The translations under genes and the position numbers were made by a program. Below, piece by piece: positions 1 to 9,828 of a stretch of 64,000 nucleotides of DNA (position 1 is the first letter of the stretch; each line of letters opens with the position of its first letter). Source of the stretch: DATKFM01 sp963810485 (lineage in GTDB: Bacteria > Pseudomonadota > Alphaproteobacteria > Dongiales > Dongiaceae); assembly GCA_963810485.1 (NCBI GenBank), contig CAWENQ010000002.1, positions 248,001-312,000 of the forward strand, given 5' to 3'. The notes below the pieces were generated by a model. That model saw only the letters and a program-made list of their open reading frames with translations. It was not told the origin of the DNA and made no database searches.

Positions 1-32
1 GCGCCCTTGCAACAACGGCGAAAACTGCCACC

Positions 33-1202
33 GTGCCCGTCAGCCCCGCAAGCCTTGAAATGGTGGAAAAACTGGTCGCCTTCGACACGACCAGCCGCAA
101 TTCCAACCTGGAACTGGTCGAATTCGTCCGCGCCTACCTCGTGAAACATGGTGTCGAGTGCCGCCTGGTTCATGACGCCACGGGCAAGAAGGCCAACCTC
201 TATGCCACGCTCGGCCCCGCCGACCAGCCGGGCATTGCGCTGTCGGGCCACACCGATGTGGTGCCGGTGGACGGCCAGGCCTGGGACACCGATCCCTGGA
301 AGGTGACGCGGCAGGACGGCCGGCTCTATGGCCGCGGCGTCAGCGACATGAAGAGCTTCGTCGCCATCGCCCTGACATTCGTGCCCGAATTCATGCGCCG
401 CGGCCTGAAGACGCCGATCAACCTTGCCCTCTCCTATGACGAGGAAGTGGGCTGCCTTGGCGTGCGGCGGCTGCTGGAAGTCCTGCGGGAGATGCCGGTG
501 AAGCCCTGGGCCTGCATCATCGGCGAGCCCACCAGCATGAAGGTCACCGTCAGTCACAAGGGCAAGAAGAGCATCCGCTGCCATGTGCATGGCCTCGAGG
601 CCCATTCGTCCCTGGCGCCGAACGCGGTGAATGCGGTGGAGTACGCCGCCGAAGTCATCGTCAAGCTCCGCGCCATGGGCCGGCGTTTCGCCGCCGAAGG
701 TCCGTTCGACAACGAATTCGATGTCGCGCACACCACCGTGCATACCGGCATCGTCCATGGCGGCACGGCGCTCAACATCGTGCCCAAGGACTGCTATTTC
801 GATTTCGAGTTCCGCTATCTGCCGGAACTCGATGTCGAGGCGATGCTGGCGGAGGTCAAGGATTTCGCCGAGCGGGAACTGCAGCCGGCGATGCGGGCCA
901 TCGACAAGAGCTGCGGCTTCGACTGGCAGCAGATCTCCGCCTTTCCCGGCCTCTCCACCTCGCCCGATAGCCCGGTGGCGCAGCTCGCGAAGTCGCTCTC
1001 CGGCAGCAATTCCACCATCAAGGTCGCCTATGGCACGGAGGCCGGGCTCTATCAGCAGAGCGGCATTCCCGCCATCATCTGCGGCCCCGGCAGCATCGAG
1101 CAGGCGCACAAGCCCAACGAGTGGGTGGCGCTGGATCAACTGGCGCAGTGCGAGAATTTCATGCGGCGCCTGATGGACCGCGTTTGCGAAAGGCCGGCCT
1201 GA
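33..1202 (+). CDS. argE: Acetylornithine deacetylase (ArgE-type M20 peptidase)
   Basis: Zinc-dependent hydrolase that removes the acetyl group from N-acetylornithine in arginine synthesis; cytoplasmic. The 389-residue product has the M20 metal motifs in order: SGHTDVVP (His73), GRGVSDMK (Asp105), the DEEVG pair (Glu137/138) and GEPTS (Glu165). A GTG start is used here; an in-frame ATG lies at 60. The frame stays open to the left edge of the window, so the true start could be further upstream. A HAD phosphatase follows after 7 bp and is probably co-transcribed. Succinyl-diaminopimelate desuccinylase is a related family, but the overall sequence fits ArgE better. Confidence 0.9.
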   Translation: MPVSPASLEMVEKLVAFDTTSRNSNLELVEFVRAYLVKHGVECRLVHDATGKKANLYATLGPADQPGIALSGHTDVVPVDGQAWDTDPWKVTRQDGRLYGRGVSDMKSFVAIALTFVPEFMRRGLKTPINLALSYDEEVGCLGVRRLLEVLREMPVKPWACIIGEPTSMKVTVSHKGKKSIRCHVHGLEAHSSLAPNAVNAVEYAAEVIVKLRAMGRRFAAEGPFDNEFDVAHTTVHTGIVHGGTALNIVPKDCYFDFEFRYLPELDVEAMLAEVKDFAERELQPAMRAIDKSCGFDWQQISAFPGLSTSPDSPVAQLAKSLSGSNSTIKVAYGTEAGLYQQSGIPAIICGPGSIEQAHKPNEWVALDQLAQCENFMRRLMDRVCERPA

Positions 1203-1209
1203 GCATCCC

Positions 1210-1821
1210 ATGATCCGATCGGTTGTCTTCGATCTAGGCGGCGTGCTGATCGACTGGAATCCACGCTATCTCTACCGCAAGCTGTTCGCCGGCGATGACG
1301 CGGCGATGGAGCATTTCCTGACCCATGTCTGCAACAACGCCTGGAACCTGGCGCAGGATGGCGGACGGACCTGGGCCGATGCAATCGAAGTCCTCAGCGT
1401 CGAGCATCCCCAGCACCGGCCTTTGATATCGGCCTATCGCGAGCGCTGGGATGAAATGCTGAATGGGCCGATCCAAGGCACTCTCGATGTGCTGGCCGAA
1501 TTAAGGGATAAGGGCGTGCCGATCTATGCCCTGACCAACTGGTCGGCGGAGACCTTTCCCATCGCCAAGGCGCGCTACGAATTCCTGGGATGGTTCCAGG
1601 ACATCCTGGTCTCTGGCGAGGAGAAGCTGATCAAACCGGACCGACGCATTTTTGAATTGCTGCTGTCCCGCAACGGACTGGCGGCGGCCGAGTCCGTCTT
1701 CATCGACGACGCGCTGCACAACGTCGCCGGCGCCAAGGCCGCGGGCATGTCGGCGCTGCATTTCCAGTCGCCGGAGAAACTGCGCAGCGATCTCTTGTCG
1801 CTGGGGCTGTTGGGCAGCTAG
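1210..1821 (+). CDS. HAD-superfamily phosphatase, YihX-like
   Basis: Predicted 203-residue cytoplasmic HAD hydrolase of subfamily IA. Motif I is FDLGGVLIDW (Asp8 nucleophile), as in YihX-type sugar phosphatases; motif II is the Thr/Asn of ALTNW; motif III is the lysine of LIKPD; motif IV is VFIDDALHNV. The cap is small and alpha-helical. YihX-like members hydrolyse sugar phosphates such as glucose-1-phosphate, but the substrate here cannot be read from sequence. The gene starts 7 bp after argE, so it is likely in the same transcript. 2-Haloacid dehalogenase is a less likely alternative. Confidence 0.85.
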   Translation: MIRSVVFDLGGVLIDWNPRYLYRKLFAGDDAAMEHFLTHVCNNAWNLAQDGGRTWADAIEVLSVEHPQHRPLISAYRERWDEMLNGPIQGTLDVLAELRDKGVPIYALTNWSAETFPIAKARYEFLGWFQDILVSGEEKLIKPDRRIFELLLSRNGLAAAESVFIDDALHNVAGAKAAGMSALHFQSPEKLRSDLLSLGLLGS

Positions 1822-1844
1822 AAGCCGGACTCAAACCTAGACGC

Positions 1845-2771
1845 CTATCCCTCAGCGCGTTTCCCGCTTTGCGCCGCCGGAATCTTTTCCGACGATGCGT
1901 TCATCAAGGTTTCTTTCGCCGAGGCCAGATGCGCCCGGCAGGCCAGCTCGACGATGGCAGCATTGCGGCTGAGCAACGCATCGATATAGGTGAGATGCTC
2001 CTGGATCGCGACCTCGTTGCGCTTCCGTTCATCCCGTTTGTTCCACTGGTAGTGGTAGTGGAAGATCAATGTGATGATATCGAAGAAATCCTCGATGAAT
2101 CGATTGGGTGCCGCGGAGCTGATGAGGCGGTGAAAGCGGCTGTCGAGATCGGAAAAATCGTGAAAGCGATTTCCCACTTCCTTCAGGAGCGCGACATGCT
2201 CCGCGCGCAAAGCCTGGAGACGGTGCCAGAGGGGTGAACTCTCGGGCAGCGCCGCGAAGGCGATCGCTGACCGCAATTCGAACATCTCGCGAATTTCGAA
2301 GAGTTCGATCGCAAAGCTGGCGGTGAAGCCCTTGAGCACCCAGCCGGCATTCTGCCGCTTCTCGATCAGCCCGAAGCGTTGAAAGCGGTTGAGGAATTCG
2401 CGAATCCCCGTGGTCGCCACGCCAAATCGCCGCCCCAGCTCGAGCTCGTTGATGGCCGTTCCCGGACGGGTGTCGTCGCGCAGCATCCATTCCATGAACT
2501 GCTTTTCGACCTGCGCCGCCATGGGAACCGTTTCCGCCTCCGGAAACCGCTGAATCCCGGCGCTGGCCGAATCGACGATGCTGTAGCGCCCGTTCCTGCG
2601 CACGACGCCCTGTGCCTCCAGAGTCGACAGAACCTTGCGCACAGTCGTGCGGCTGACGCCGAGCCTGCCGCTCAGATGGTTTTCGGATGGCACGGCCTCG
2701 CTGTCGCCGAGCTTTGAAATCAGATCCAGGGAGTCGTTGAAGGCGCGTTTGAACACGGCGTCTGTTTTCAT
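1845..2771 (-). CDS. GntR-family regulator with two winged-helix domains and an FCD domain
   Basis: Transcriptional regulator, 308 residues from an ATG preceded by GAGGAGA. An N-terminal GntR-type winged helix spans about residues 5-65 (SENHLSGRLGVSRTTVRKVL). A second winged-helix-like segment covers about 85-148 (NELELGRRFGVATTGIREFL). The FCD ligand domain follows, with candidate metal ligands Asp210, His214, His259 and His281. The gene is divergent from the sugar ABC operon, so it probably controls that operon in response to a sugar or sugar acid. Canonical FadR/FCD proteins have only one winged helix. A longer upstream reading is open, but it overlaps the permease gene and lacks a ribosome site. 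Confidence 0.88.
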   Translation of the reverse strand: MKTDAVFKRAFNDSLDLISKLGDSEAVPSENHLSGRLGVSRTTVRKVLSTLEAQGVVRRNGRYSIVDSASAGIQRFPEAETVPMAAQVEKQFMEWMLRDDTRPGTAINELELGRRFGVATTGIREFLNRFQRFGLIEKRQNAGWVLKGFTASFAIELFEIREMFELRSAIAFAALPESSPLWHRLQALRAEHVALLKEVGNRFHDFSDLDSRFHRLISSAAPNRFIEDFFDIITLIFHYHYQWNKRDERKRNEVAIQEHLTYIDALLSRNAAIVELACRAHLASAKETLMNASSEKIPAAQSGKRAEG

Positions 2772-2801
2772 GCCGGTCGTCTCCTCTTGATTGTCTTTTA
2801 A

Positions 2802-2860
2802 TCTATAAAAAACAGTTTGACCAGAGATCCCCTCCTGGTTTTTCTCTATAAAGAACAACT
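2802..2860. promoter_or_regulatory. Direct-repeat candidate operator between GntR gene and sugar ABC operon
   Basis: Two same-strand copies of a 16-bp element, TCTATAAAAAACAGTT (2802-2817) and TCTATAAAGAACAACT (2845-2860), match at 13 of 16 positions and start 43 bp apart, about four helical turns. They sit in the 103-bp gap between divergent start codons. Operator function is inferred from position. Each copy also contains TATAAA, so overlap with a -10 element is possible. Confidence 0.45.
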
Positions 2861-2874
2861 GGGATAGGGTGCAC

Positions 2875-3932
2875 ATGGCCGTGGCGGAGGGAACAAGGGA
2901 GCAGCCGGATATTGCCTCCCGTTCCGCCATCGGCGAACGGGCCGCCGGGGGGACCGGCGCCGTTTCGCTGTGGCTCAAGCTCCTCAACATCGGGCCGCTG
3001 TTGGTTTTGATCCTGCTTGCGGCGGTCATCAGCCTGCTCACGCCGAACTTCCTCAAGCCCGGCAATCTCAGCAATATCCTGGCGCAGACCGCGGTGATCG
3101 CCATCGTCGCGGTCGGGCAGCATCTGGTCATCCTGACCCGGGGCATCGACCTCTCGGTCGGCGCCAACCTCGCCCTGGCGACCGTTATCGGCGGGCTCGT
3201 CTTCCGGCTGGTCGATTCCGCGCCGCTGGTCGCGCTGGCGATGATCCTCACGGGCGCTGCCGTCGGCGCCATCAACGGCTGTGTCTACGTCTTCGGGCGC
3301 CTGCCCCACGCCTTCATCATCACGCTTGCCACCCTCAGCATCTGCCGCGGCCTCGCGCTCGAGCTGTCGATCGGCCACACCACCATGCGCGGCATGCCGG
3401 ACGCGATTGCAACCATCGGCGGCGCATCGACCCTGGGCATTCCGAACTCATTCTTTGTCGTGTTCGCCGTCGCTGGATTGGTGCTGCTGATGGCCAAGGC
3501 GATGGTCTGGGGCCGCTGGATCTATGCCGTCGGCGGCGAGCCCCAGGCGGCCTTGCAGATGGGTATCCCGGTCAAGGGCGTGCTGATTTCCACCTACGTC
3601 ATCTCCGGGCTGTGCGCCGGGATCGGCGCGGTGGTGCTGGCCGGCCGGACCGCGGCCGCCTCGCCGCTCTACGGCAACCTGCTGGAGCTCGACACCATCG
3701 CCGCGGTGATCATCGGCGGCGCCAGCTTCCTCGGCGGACGCGGCCATATCGGCCATGCGCTCATCGGCGCGGTGATGATCGGCGTGATCCGCAATGCACT
3801 CAATCTGCTGGGCGTCGACGTCTTCTTCCAGATGATCGCCATCGGCCTGATCATCGTCCTGGCGGTCGAAGCCGATGTGCTGCGCAATCACCTGGAAGCG
3901 CGGGCGCGCATCCTGCAGGCCGGGAGGGTCCG

Positions 3933-3936
<4 letters not shown>
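2875..3936 (+). CDS. Sugar ABC transporter permease (RbsC/FrcC type)
   Basis: Inner-membrane permease of the ribose/xylose/fructose ABC class (BPD_transp_2 fold), 353 residues from the ATG; a GTG six bases earlier is also possible. A hydrophilic N-terminus of about 30 residues is followed by 8-10 hydrophobic segments. Family signatures include LTRGIDLSVGANLAL and the late loop IIGGASFLGGRGHIGHALIGA. It overlaps the ATPase gene by four bases (ATGA), which signals translational coupling. With the next two genes it forms a complete importer. The sugar is unknown; the adjacent dehydrogenase suggests a polyol or sugar acid. Confidence 0.92.
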
Positions 3937-4685
<749 letters not shown>

Positions 4686-4762
4686 CGGAATTCGCCGCCC
4701 TGAAGAGCGGCGAAAACAAGGAGTCGCTTCAAACCGGGGCGATCCAGACAGGGAGGTGCCGT

Positions 4763-5677
4763 ATGAGACTACGACTAGTATTGGCAGGGCTGGCGCTTGC
4801 TGCCGCGACCGCCGGGCCCGCGACCGCCGACGACAACATCAAGATCGGCTTCATTACCAAGTTCCCCGTGCCGTTCTTCGCCACCATGGAGGATGCGGCC
4901 AAGGCCTATGCCGCGGCCAATCCGGGTTTGGAAATCGTCTTCGGCCAGGGCACATCGGCCACGGATATCGAGGGGCAGATCGCCCTCATCGAGTCCATGG
5001 TCACCCAGGGCGTGCAGGGCATCGCCCTGACTCCGGTAGATCCGACCGTGGCCTCGACACTGGACAAGGCCATCGCCGCGGGGGTGAAGGTTGTCCTCAT
5101 GGACAACAACATCCCGGACTGGAACGGGCGAACGGCGCTGGCGACCACCGACAACTACAATGCCGGAAAGATCGCCGGCGGGTATCTGAAGTCGGTTCTG
5201 AAGAGCGGCGACACCCTCGGCATTCTCGAGGGCGTGCCCGGCGTTCCATCGCTCGATGACCGGGTGAAGGGAATGCTCGACGGGCTGCAAGGCGTCGATG
5301 TCAAGATCGTCGGCCGCGGCGCCACGAACTGCACGGAGGAGCTGGGGATCAACGTTGCCCAGGATCTTCTGACGGCGAACCCCGAGCTCAAGGCCATCTA
5401 CGCCGCTTGCGGTCCGCCCGCGGCGGGCGCGGCGCAGGCGATCAAGAATGCCGGCATTGCCAACGATGCCATCATTCTCGTCGGGTTCGATTTCTGCTGC
5501 GGCGAGAAGGAAGCGCTGGAAGCCGGCATCGAAGACGCCACCGTGGCGCAGTTCCCCGCCAAGATGGCCGAACTCGGCGTGGACGCGCTGGTCAAGTCGA
5601 TCAAGGGCGAGAAGGTCGAGTCGCTGATCGACTCGGGCGCCGCCCTGGTCACCAAGGACAACATGGCGAACTTCTAA
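4763..5677 (+). CDS. Periplasmic sugar-binding protein of ABC transporter
   Basis: A 304-residue type I periplasmic binding protein (RbsB/FrcB class). A signal peptide of about 22 residues ends near ATA-DDN. The start has a strong GGGAGG ribosome site. Family features are KIGFITKFPVPFF at the mature N-terminus, MVTQGVQGIALTPVD, and VVLMDNNIPDW in the hinge/ligand region. Cysteines at NCTEE, AACGP and FCCGE are unusual for the family and could form disulfides in the periplasm. It is the last of the three transporter genes; a short hairpin follows the stop. Confidence 0.92.
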   Translation: MRLRLVLAGLALAAATAGPATADDNIKIGFITKFPVPFFATMEDAAKAYAAANPGLEIVFGQGTSATDIEGQIALIESMVTQGVQGIALTPVDPTVASTLDKAIAAGVKVVLMDNNIPDWNGRTALATTDNYNAGKIAGGYLKSVLKSGDTLGILEGVPGVPSLDDRVKGMLDGLQGVDVKIVGRGATNCTEELGINVAQDLLTANPELKAIYAACGPPAAGAAQAIKNAGIANDAIILVGFDFCCGEKEALEAGIEDATVAQFPAKMAELGVDALVKSIKGEKVESLIDSGAALVTKDNMANF

Positions 5678-5686
5678 CCGATGGTG

Positions 5687-5713
5687 CGAGGGCCGGCGCC
5701 GCGCTGGCCCTCG
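5687..5713 (+). terminator. Hairpin after the sugar-binding protein gene
   Basis: Perfect 8-bp inverted repeat, CGAGGGCC / GGCCCTCG, with an 11-base loop, ten bases after the stop codon. No T-tract follows, so it is more likely a transcript-stabilising or attenuating hairpin that raises binding-protein mRNA relative to the downstream dehydrogenase than a strong terminator. Confidence 0.35.
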
Positions 5714-5764
5714 GCTATCCTGGATGTCTTGGCCGCCAACCTTCGAAAAATAGGCAGGTGACTC

Positions 5765-6787
5765 GTGCAGCGCATGGATGCGCTCATTTGCGTCGAACCG
5801 GGCAGATTGCAGATGACGCAGCGGCCCGTGCCAGAATCCATGCCCGGGCATGCTCTGGTGCGCCCGCGCCGCGTCGGCCTCTGCGGCACCGACTATCACA
5901 TCTTCCAGGGCAAGCATCCATTCCTCGAATACCCTCGCGTGATGGGTCACGAGCTCGCCGTGGAGATCGTCGAAGCACCGGCACAATCGAGTCTTTCGGC
6001 CGGCGAGATCTGCGTCGTCAATCCATATATCTCCTGCGGGCAATGCGTTGCCTGTCTCGCGGGCAAACCCAATTGCTGTGTCTGCATTTCGGTGCTCGGC
6101 GTTCACCGGGACGGCGGCCTGGCCGGGCTGCTGTCCGTGCCGTCGGACAATCTTATTCCCGCGCAGGGCCTGACCCTGGACGAATGCGCCACCGTGGAGT
6201 TCCTGGCCATCGGCGCGCATGCGGTGCGGCGAGGCGCGGTAACAAGCCGCGACAAGGTGCTCGTCGTCGGCGCGGGCCCGATCGGCCTGGGCGTTGCGCT
6301 GTTCGCGCGACTGTCGGGTGCCAATGTCTCAGTGTTCGATCGGGATGCAGAAAGAGGCGCCGCAGCGCAGTCCATCATGGCGATCACTGCCATTTCGGCC
6401 GAACGCAGTTCGCCGCAATCGGCAGGTGCGCTTGACCTTGTTGGCGGATTTGATGTCGTGTTCGACGCGACTGGCAACCAAGCGGCGATGGAAAGGAGCT
6501 TCGACTTCGTGGCTCATGGCGGCCGCTACGTGCTCGTCAGCGTGGTCAAAGGGGCGATCAGCTTCATGGACCCGGATTTCCACCGCAAGGAAATGACGCT
6601 CTTCGCGAGCCGCAATGCCACCTCGGAGGATTTCGATCGCGTCATCGTGGCCATCCGCAATGGCGCTGTCCCCGTGGACCGCCTGATCACCCATCGCGCC
6701 AGCCTCGAGGATGCCCTTCGCAATATTCCAGTTTGGGCGTCGCAGAAAACCGGCCTGATCAAGGCGCTGATCGAAATCGGCGAATAG
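5765..6787 (+). CDS. Zinc-dependent alcohol/polyol dehydrogenase (MDR family)
   Basis: Medium-chain zinc dehydrogenase, 340 residues from a GTG (an ATG is at 5774). Catalytic zinc ligands are Cys40 in GLCGTDYH and His62-Glu63 in MGHE. The structural zinc loop has Cys91, Cys94, Cys97 and Cys105. The Rossmann dinucleotide motif is GAGPIG (169-174). It resembles sorbitol or L-gulonate 5-dehydrogenases. Its position directly after a sugar importer suggests it oxidises the imported polyol or sugar acid; the substrate is an inference. Confidence 0.88.
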   Translation: MQRMDALICVEPGRLQMTQRPVPESMPGHALVRPRRVGLCGTDYHIFQGKHPFLEYPRVMGHELAVEIVEAPAQSSLSAGEICVVNPYISCGQCVACLAGKPNCCVCISVLGVHRDGGLAGLLSVPSDNLIPAQGLTLDECATVEFLAIGAHAVRRGAVTSRDKVLVVGAGPIGLGVALFARLSGANVSVFDRDAERGAAAQSIMAITAISAERSSPQSAGALDLVGGFDVVFDATGNQAAMERSFDFVAHGGRYVLVSVVKGAISFMDPDFHRKEMTLFASRNATSEDFDRVIVAIRNGAVPVDRLITHRASLEDALRNIPVWASQKTGLIKALIEIGE

Positions 6788-6972
6788 GCATTTCGGCAGG
6801 AGGCTCGCCGCCGCGGCTCACCGATTGCGAATTGCGTCTAGCAGAGATACGCGGAGCCCTCGAAACAGTCCGGAAGCCTTCCGCCGGCAGCTTTTCGCAC
6901 AATGAGTGGCGTCATTTAGGGCGAACTGCTAACTTCCCTCTCATAACAAACTTCCTTCAGGGAGCAGGAGCA

Positions 6973-7734
6973 ATGAGCACATCTCCACAGGCCGCCGCCT
7001 TCAACCGCATGCAGCAGCTGATGTCTACTTCGCCGGTGCCGTCTATCTCCACGGAGCTGCTGGTCACGGCTGACGGCGACCTCAATCGGGAACTCAAGGC
7101 GTTCCTGTTCGACCCGCCGTCGGACCCCAACCTGCTCAAGGGCAAGCGCATCGCCATCTGCTGTACCAACGGCGTCGAGGAAGTGGAAATTCTCGGCGCC
7201 CAGCGCTGGCTGATGGAGCATGGGGCCACGGTCCATGTGGTTTCGCCGCGCATCGGCGAGTTCCATCCCACGCTCGGCCTGCGTTTCCCGCCGCAATGCG
7301 CCACCCACGTCCTCGCCATCCGACTCATGGAGAATGCCGGCTGGCTGAAGATCGACCGCTATACGGACGAGGCCAGGGTGGCGGACTACGATGCCGTCCT
7401 GGTGCCGGGCGGCTGCTGGAATCCCGACGCGCTGCGCATGGACGAACATGCGCGAAACTTCGTGCGCGCCATGCACGAAGCCGGCAAGCCCACCACGGCC
7501 ATCTGTCATGGCCAGTGGGTCATGGTCAGCGCCAAGATCCTGAAGGGCAAGCGCGCCACGGCGGTCTGGAACATCCAGATCGACCTCGAGAACGCCGGCG
7601 CCACCGTCCTGGACGAACCCTGCGTCGTCGACGGCAATCTGATCACCGCCCGCTTCCCCTATGACCTGCCGCGCCTGATCAATGCCATGGTGAAGCAGCT
7701 CGTGCCGGCAAAGGCGCAGGATCAGGCTGCGTAG
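6973..7734 (+). CDS. DJ-1/PfpI-family protein
   Basis: A 253-residue member of the class I glutamine amidotransferase-like superfamily. It has the nucleophile elbow AICHGQW (Cys178, His179) and the conserved acid in GVEEVE (Glu69/70). The extra N-terminal stretch of about 55 residues is not typical of the 170-190-residue PfpI proteases. Members act as glyoxalases, deglycases, chaperones or hydratases, and the activity here is unassigned. The start has a GGAGCAGGAG ribosome site. A 185-bp gap separates it from the dehydrogenase, so it is probably its own unit. Confidence 0.85.
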   Translation: MSTSPQAAAFNRMQQLMSTSPVPSISTELLVTADGDLNRELKAFLFDPPSDPNLLKGKRIAICCTNGVEEVEILGAQRWLMEHGATVHVVSPRIGEFHPTLGLRFPPQCATHVLAIRLMENAGWLKIDRYTDEARVADYDAVLVPGGCWNPDALRMDEHARNFVRAMHEAGKPTTAICHGQWVMVSAKILKGKRATAVWNIQIDLENAGATVLDEPCVVDGNLITARFPYDLPRLINAMVKQLVPAKAQDQAA

Positions 7735-7887
7735 GGGCTGAGGAAGGGTTTGCGAGGCAGACATCCTGCGAACTCAGACTGACTTTCTCCGCCTATAATC
7801 CTGATCGGACCTAAGGCGCGATAGACTCCACAACGGGGTGCCAATACAATTTGACGCTTAACGTACTTTGAATGGGCAGTTGCACCC

Positions 7888-9771
7888 ATGCCCGCCGACC
7901 GCACCCAGCGCCGCCTAGCCGCTATTCTAGCCGCCGATGTGGTCGGCTACAGCCGACTCATGGCGGCCAACGAAGTGGGCACGCTCGCCGGTTTGAAGGC
8001 GCACCGCAAGGAACTGGTCGACGGCAAGATCGCCGAGCACCAGGGACGCATCGTTAAGCTTACCGGCGATGGCATGCTGGTCGAGTTTCCGAGCGTGGTG
8101 AACGCGGTCGCCTGCGCCGCCGAAATCCAGCGGAAAATGCGCGAGCGGAATGCCGATGTGCCCGACGACCGGCGCATCGAATTCCGCATCGGCGTCAACC
8201 TCGGCGACATCATTGTCGAGGACAACGACATTTACGGCGAGGGAGTCAATGTCGCCGCGCGCATTGAGAGCGTCGCCAAGCCGGGCGGCGTCGCCGTTTC
8301 AGGCTCGGTGCGTGACAATGTTGGCAGCCGGCTCGACCTCATCTTCGAGGATACCGGCGAACAGATGCTGAAGAACATCGAACGGCCGGTGCGCGTCTAC
8401 AATGTCGATATCTTCCTCGGCACAGTAGCCGCCCGGCCGGGAGCCGCCAATCAAACAAAGGCGCAACCCGCCGCGCGGGAGAAACCGTCGATCGCCGTAT
8501 TGCCGTTCAACAACATGAGCGGTGATCCCGAACAGGAGTATTTCTCCGACGGCATCACCGAGGACATTATCACCGACCTTTCGAAGATTTCGGGCCTTTC
8601 CGTCATCGCCCGCAATTCGGTTTTCACCTACAAGGGCAAACCCATCAAGGTGCAGCAGGCAGCTCAGGAACTCGGCGTCAAGTTCATACTCGAAGGAAGC
8701 GTTCGCAAGGTCTGGCCAGCGGGTGCGCATAACCGCCCAGCTCGTCGACGGCAAGGATGGCCTGCATCTGTGGGCCGATCGTTATGACCGCGATCTGACC
8801 GACATCTTCGCCCTTCAGGATGAGATCACTCATACGATCGTTGGTCAGCTCAAGGTCAAACTGTTGCCGGAGGAGAAGAAAGTCATCGAACAGGCGCCGA
8901 CCGACAACGTTGAGGCCTATACACACTACCTCAGGGCGCGGGAATATCTCCACATGCGTACCAAGACCTCCCTGCAACTCGCCCGGCGGTTGTTCGTCCG
9001 GGCCGTGGAATTGGATCCCCTGTACGCACGCGCCTATGCCGGCATGGCGGAATGCGATTCGTATCTCAGTTCCTGGCTTGGCGTCGCCGATCCCGGTCGA
9101 CGAAATCCTGGCGACCACCGGCAAGGCGCTGGCAATAGAACCAAATTTGCCGGAGGCACACGCGGCTCGCGGCCACGCTTTGGTCAACGCTGGCCGCCGT
9201 GCCGAAGCGGTTTCAGCCTTCGAAGCAGGCGCTTGCGCTGGATCCCAATTGCCATGAAGCCAACTACTATTATGGTCGATTTTGCTACACGGAAGGCGAC
9301 TTCGATCGTGCCGCAAAGCACTACATTCGTGCACTGGAAATTCAGCCCAATGACTACAAATCGCCACTGCTCCTCCACGGCGTATTTGAAGCGCTCGGAC
9401 GCCACGACGAGTCGCAAAGATACGCACAGCTTGGGATCAAGAGGGCCGAAGAAGTACTCAACCGGCATCCGGAGAATTCCGATCCGGCCGCGTTGGGTGC
9501 CAGTGTGTTGGCGGCTCTCGGCGAACGCGAACGGGCAATGGAGTGGCTGTCGCGTGCGTTGGCAGTCGAGAATGACCCCTCCAGTGCCTGGTACAATATT
9601 GCCTGCACTTATTCGATGCTGGGTGAGTCCGACCGCGCCATTGATCTGCTGGAGATCTGGTTGCCGCAAGTGGGACCCGACCAAAAACTGTGGTTCAAGA
9701 AAGATGCCGATCTCGATCCCCTTCGAAGCCATCCTCGCTTTCAGAAACTGTTCGAACTCGGCAGTTCGTGA
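7888..9771 (+). CDS. Class III adenylate/guanylate cyclase with TPR repeats (three frameshifts)
   Basis: Read continuously this is a 626-residue soluble protein. A class III cyclase domain covers about 1-180, with metal aspartates Asp17 (ILAADVVGYSRLM) and Asp61 (LTGDGMLVEF) and the motif GEGVNVAARIE. A TolB-like domain (SIAVLPFNNMSGDPEQEYFSDG) follows, then several TPR repeats. Such proteins make cyclic nucleotide in response to an unknown input. The frame is broken three times, each by one extra base: gg at 8709-8710, ccc at 9092-9094 and aa at 9223-9224. Removing all three restores continuous homology and a length divisible by three. Either a decayed gene or sequence error. Confidence 0.8.
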
Positions 9772-9828
9772 CCGCGCAACGTGAGTTTCCTGTGCGTGAG
9801 TCTCACCCAAGCAAAATAGGATCTCGTG

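Noticed and set aside
4775..6220. 481-codon minus-strand frame across the sugar-binding protein and dehydrogenase genes
   Set aside because: Crosses two convincing plus-strand genes and shows no domain.
7888..9771. Programmed frameshifting in the cyclase gene
   Set aside because: Three breaks without slippery heptamers, and the same single-base homopolymer pattern in five unrelated genes, point to error or decay instead.
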